DNA of 64,000 nt. Origin: Roseovarius sp. ZX-A-9 (GTDB lineage Bacteria > Pseudomonadota > Alphaproteobacteria > Rhodobacterales > Rhodobacteraceae). Position 1 is the stretch's first letter. Each line of letters starts with the position of its first letter. Position numbers and translations under genes: made by a program. The stretch spans positions 124,001 through 188,000 of the forward strand of contig NZ_JAPWHW010000006.1 in NCBI RefSeq assembly GCF_028369135.1, written 5' to 3'. Below are positions 63,670 to 64,000 of this stretch, one piece after another. The notes under the pieces were generated by a model. That model made no database searches and had not been told where the DNA came from. It saw only the letters and a program-made list of their open reading frames with translations.

Positions 63670-63714
63670 CATGCAGGGGCGCCTCCCTCCCAACCGGACA
63701 GGAAGCGCCTCCGG

Positions 63715-64000
63715 TCAGGCCAGTTCAGGGCCGGACGCCACAGCATTGTTTGGTATGGCAGTGCGCATCGGCAGTTCGGCGCGCACCAGCTCTATCCGCC
63801 TGTGGGGGGCGATACTACCGGCGCGGCGCAGCGCGTCGTCGACGAGGCTGTAGAGCTCATCGCGGCAATCGACGTCACGGTCGAAACGCGAAATCCAATA
63901 GCGCAGGGCGTAGGTGATACCGCCCTCTTCATAGGCCAGCACCCGCACATCCGGGGCCGGGTCCTGCTGGATCAGTTTCGCCGATTTCATAGCCTCCAGC
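63715..64000 (-). CDS. MscS-family mechanosensitive channel, C-terminal part
   Basis: The last 95 or so residues of a protein that begins beyond the right edge. The frame stays open to the border (L-E-A before the internal Met at 63990). The sequence EAMKSAKLIQQDPAPDVRVL, then YEEGGITYALRYWI and DELYSLVDDALRRAGI-like (RRAGSIAPHRR), resembles the C-terminal cytoplasmic vestibule domain of small-conductance mechanosensitive channels. It converges with the ArgE-like gene with 45 bases between stops. Confidence 0.7.
   Translation of the reverse strand, partial: LEAMKSAKLIQQDPAPDVRVLAYEEGGITYALRYWISRFDRDVDCRDELYSLVDDALRRAGSIAPHRRIELVRAELPMRTAIPNNAVASGPELA

Noticed and set aside
1..64000. Phage, insertion sequence, CRISPR or defence genes
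   Set aside because: I saw no transposase, integrase, direct-repeat array, tRNA attachment site or defence-type protein. The window is metabolic throughout.

Overview
The window looks like chromosomal DNA of an alphaproteobacterium of the family Rhodobacteraceae (Roseobacter/Paracoccus-like). It has high GC, tightly packed operons with many ATGA/GTGA start-stop overlaps, a complete beta-hydroxyaspartate cycle operon, a form II 'CO dehydrogenase'-type operon, an imuA-imuB-dnaE2 cassette, a VPLPA-CTERM protein, and dense catabolism of nitrogen-rich and quaternary-ammonium compounds. I saw no rRNA, tRNA, CRISPR array or insertion sequence. The assignment is inferred from gene content, not from a marker gene.

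Layout. 1-3.4 kb: the 3' end of a class III aminotransferase with a PhyH-type dioxygenase, facing a GNAT acetyltransferase and a methyltransferase. 3.5-7.7 kb: an RND efflux pump and its adaptor. 7.8-12.0 kb: coxG-coxS-coxL-coxM, with the form II active-site motif in CoxL. 12.2-17.5 kb: imuA-imuB-dnaE2, a DNA-damage mutagenesis cassette. 17.9-30.2 kb: a gamma-butyrobetaine/L-carnitine catabolic region with carnitinyl-CoA dehydratase, L-carnitine dehydrogenase, an AraC-type regulator, a beta-keto acid cleavage enzyme, an ABC transporter, an acyl-CoA dehydrogenase, an NDP-forming acyl-CoA synthetase and a beta-lactamase-fold hydrolase. 30.2-38.2 kb: a full hut (histidine) cluster using the HutF/HutG branch, with HutC. 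38.6-40.7 kb: malate synthase G. 41.1-41.7 kb: a VPLPA-CTERM protein in AT-richer surroundings. 42.1-57.1 kb: genes of purine ring degradation (ureidoglycine aminohydrolase, AllA, fused PuuE-UraD, UraH, PuuD, a urate/xanthine-type permease, a UreI/AmiS channel) wrapped around bhcR-bhcABCD and followed by an aspartate dehydrogenase. 57.2-64 kb: a flavoprotein monooxygenase; a Rieske oxygenase-RidA-DUF1028 operon; a LysR regulator between two gene remnants; an M20 deacetylase; and the C-terminal end of an MscS channel.

How the genes work together. Ureide breakdown ends in glyoxylate plus urea (AllA). The beta-hydroxyaspartate cycle, whose genes lie inside the same block, turns two glyoxylates into oxaloacetate without losing carbon, while malate synthase G is the competing glyoxylate sink about 5 kb away. 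The carnitine block would convert gamma-butyrobetaine or carnitine to glycine betaine and acetoacetate. Its betaine could be demethylated to glycine, although the one dimethylglycine-dehydrogenase-like gene seen here (62.3-62.5 kb) is only a deletion remnant. The overall picture is a specialist for organic nitrogen from plankton or decaying biomass.

The most interesting signals are the physical interleaving of ureide catabolism with the beta-hydroxyaspartate cycle, the unusual enzyme set in the carnitine cluster, an orphan Rieske-RidA-DUF1028 operon, two clearly recognisable degraded genes flanking a LysR gene, and a threefold 8-bp tandem repeat plus palindrome in front of bhcA.
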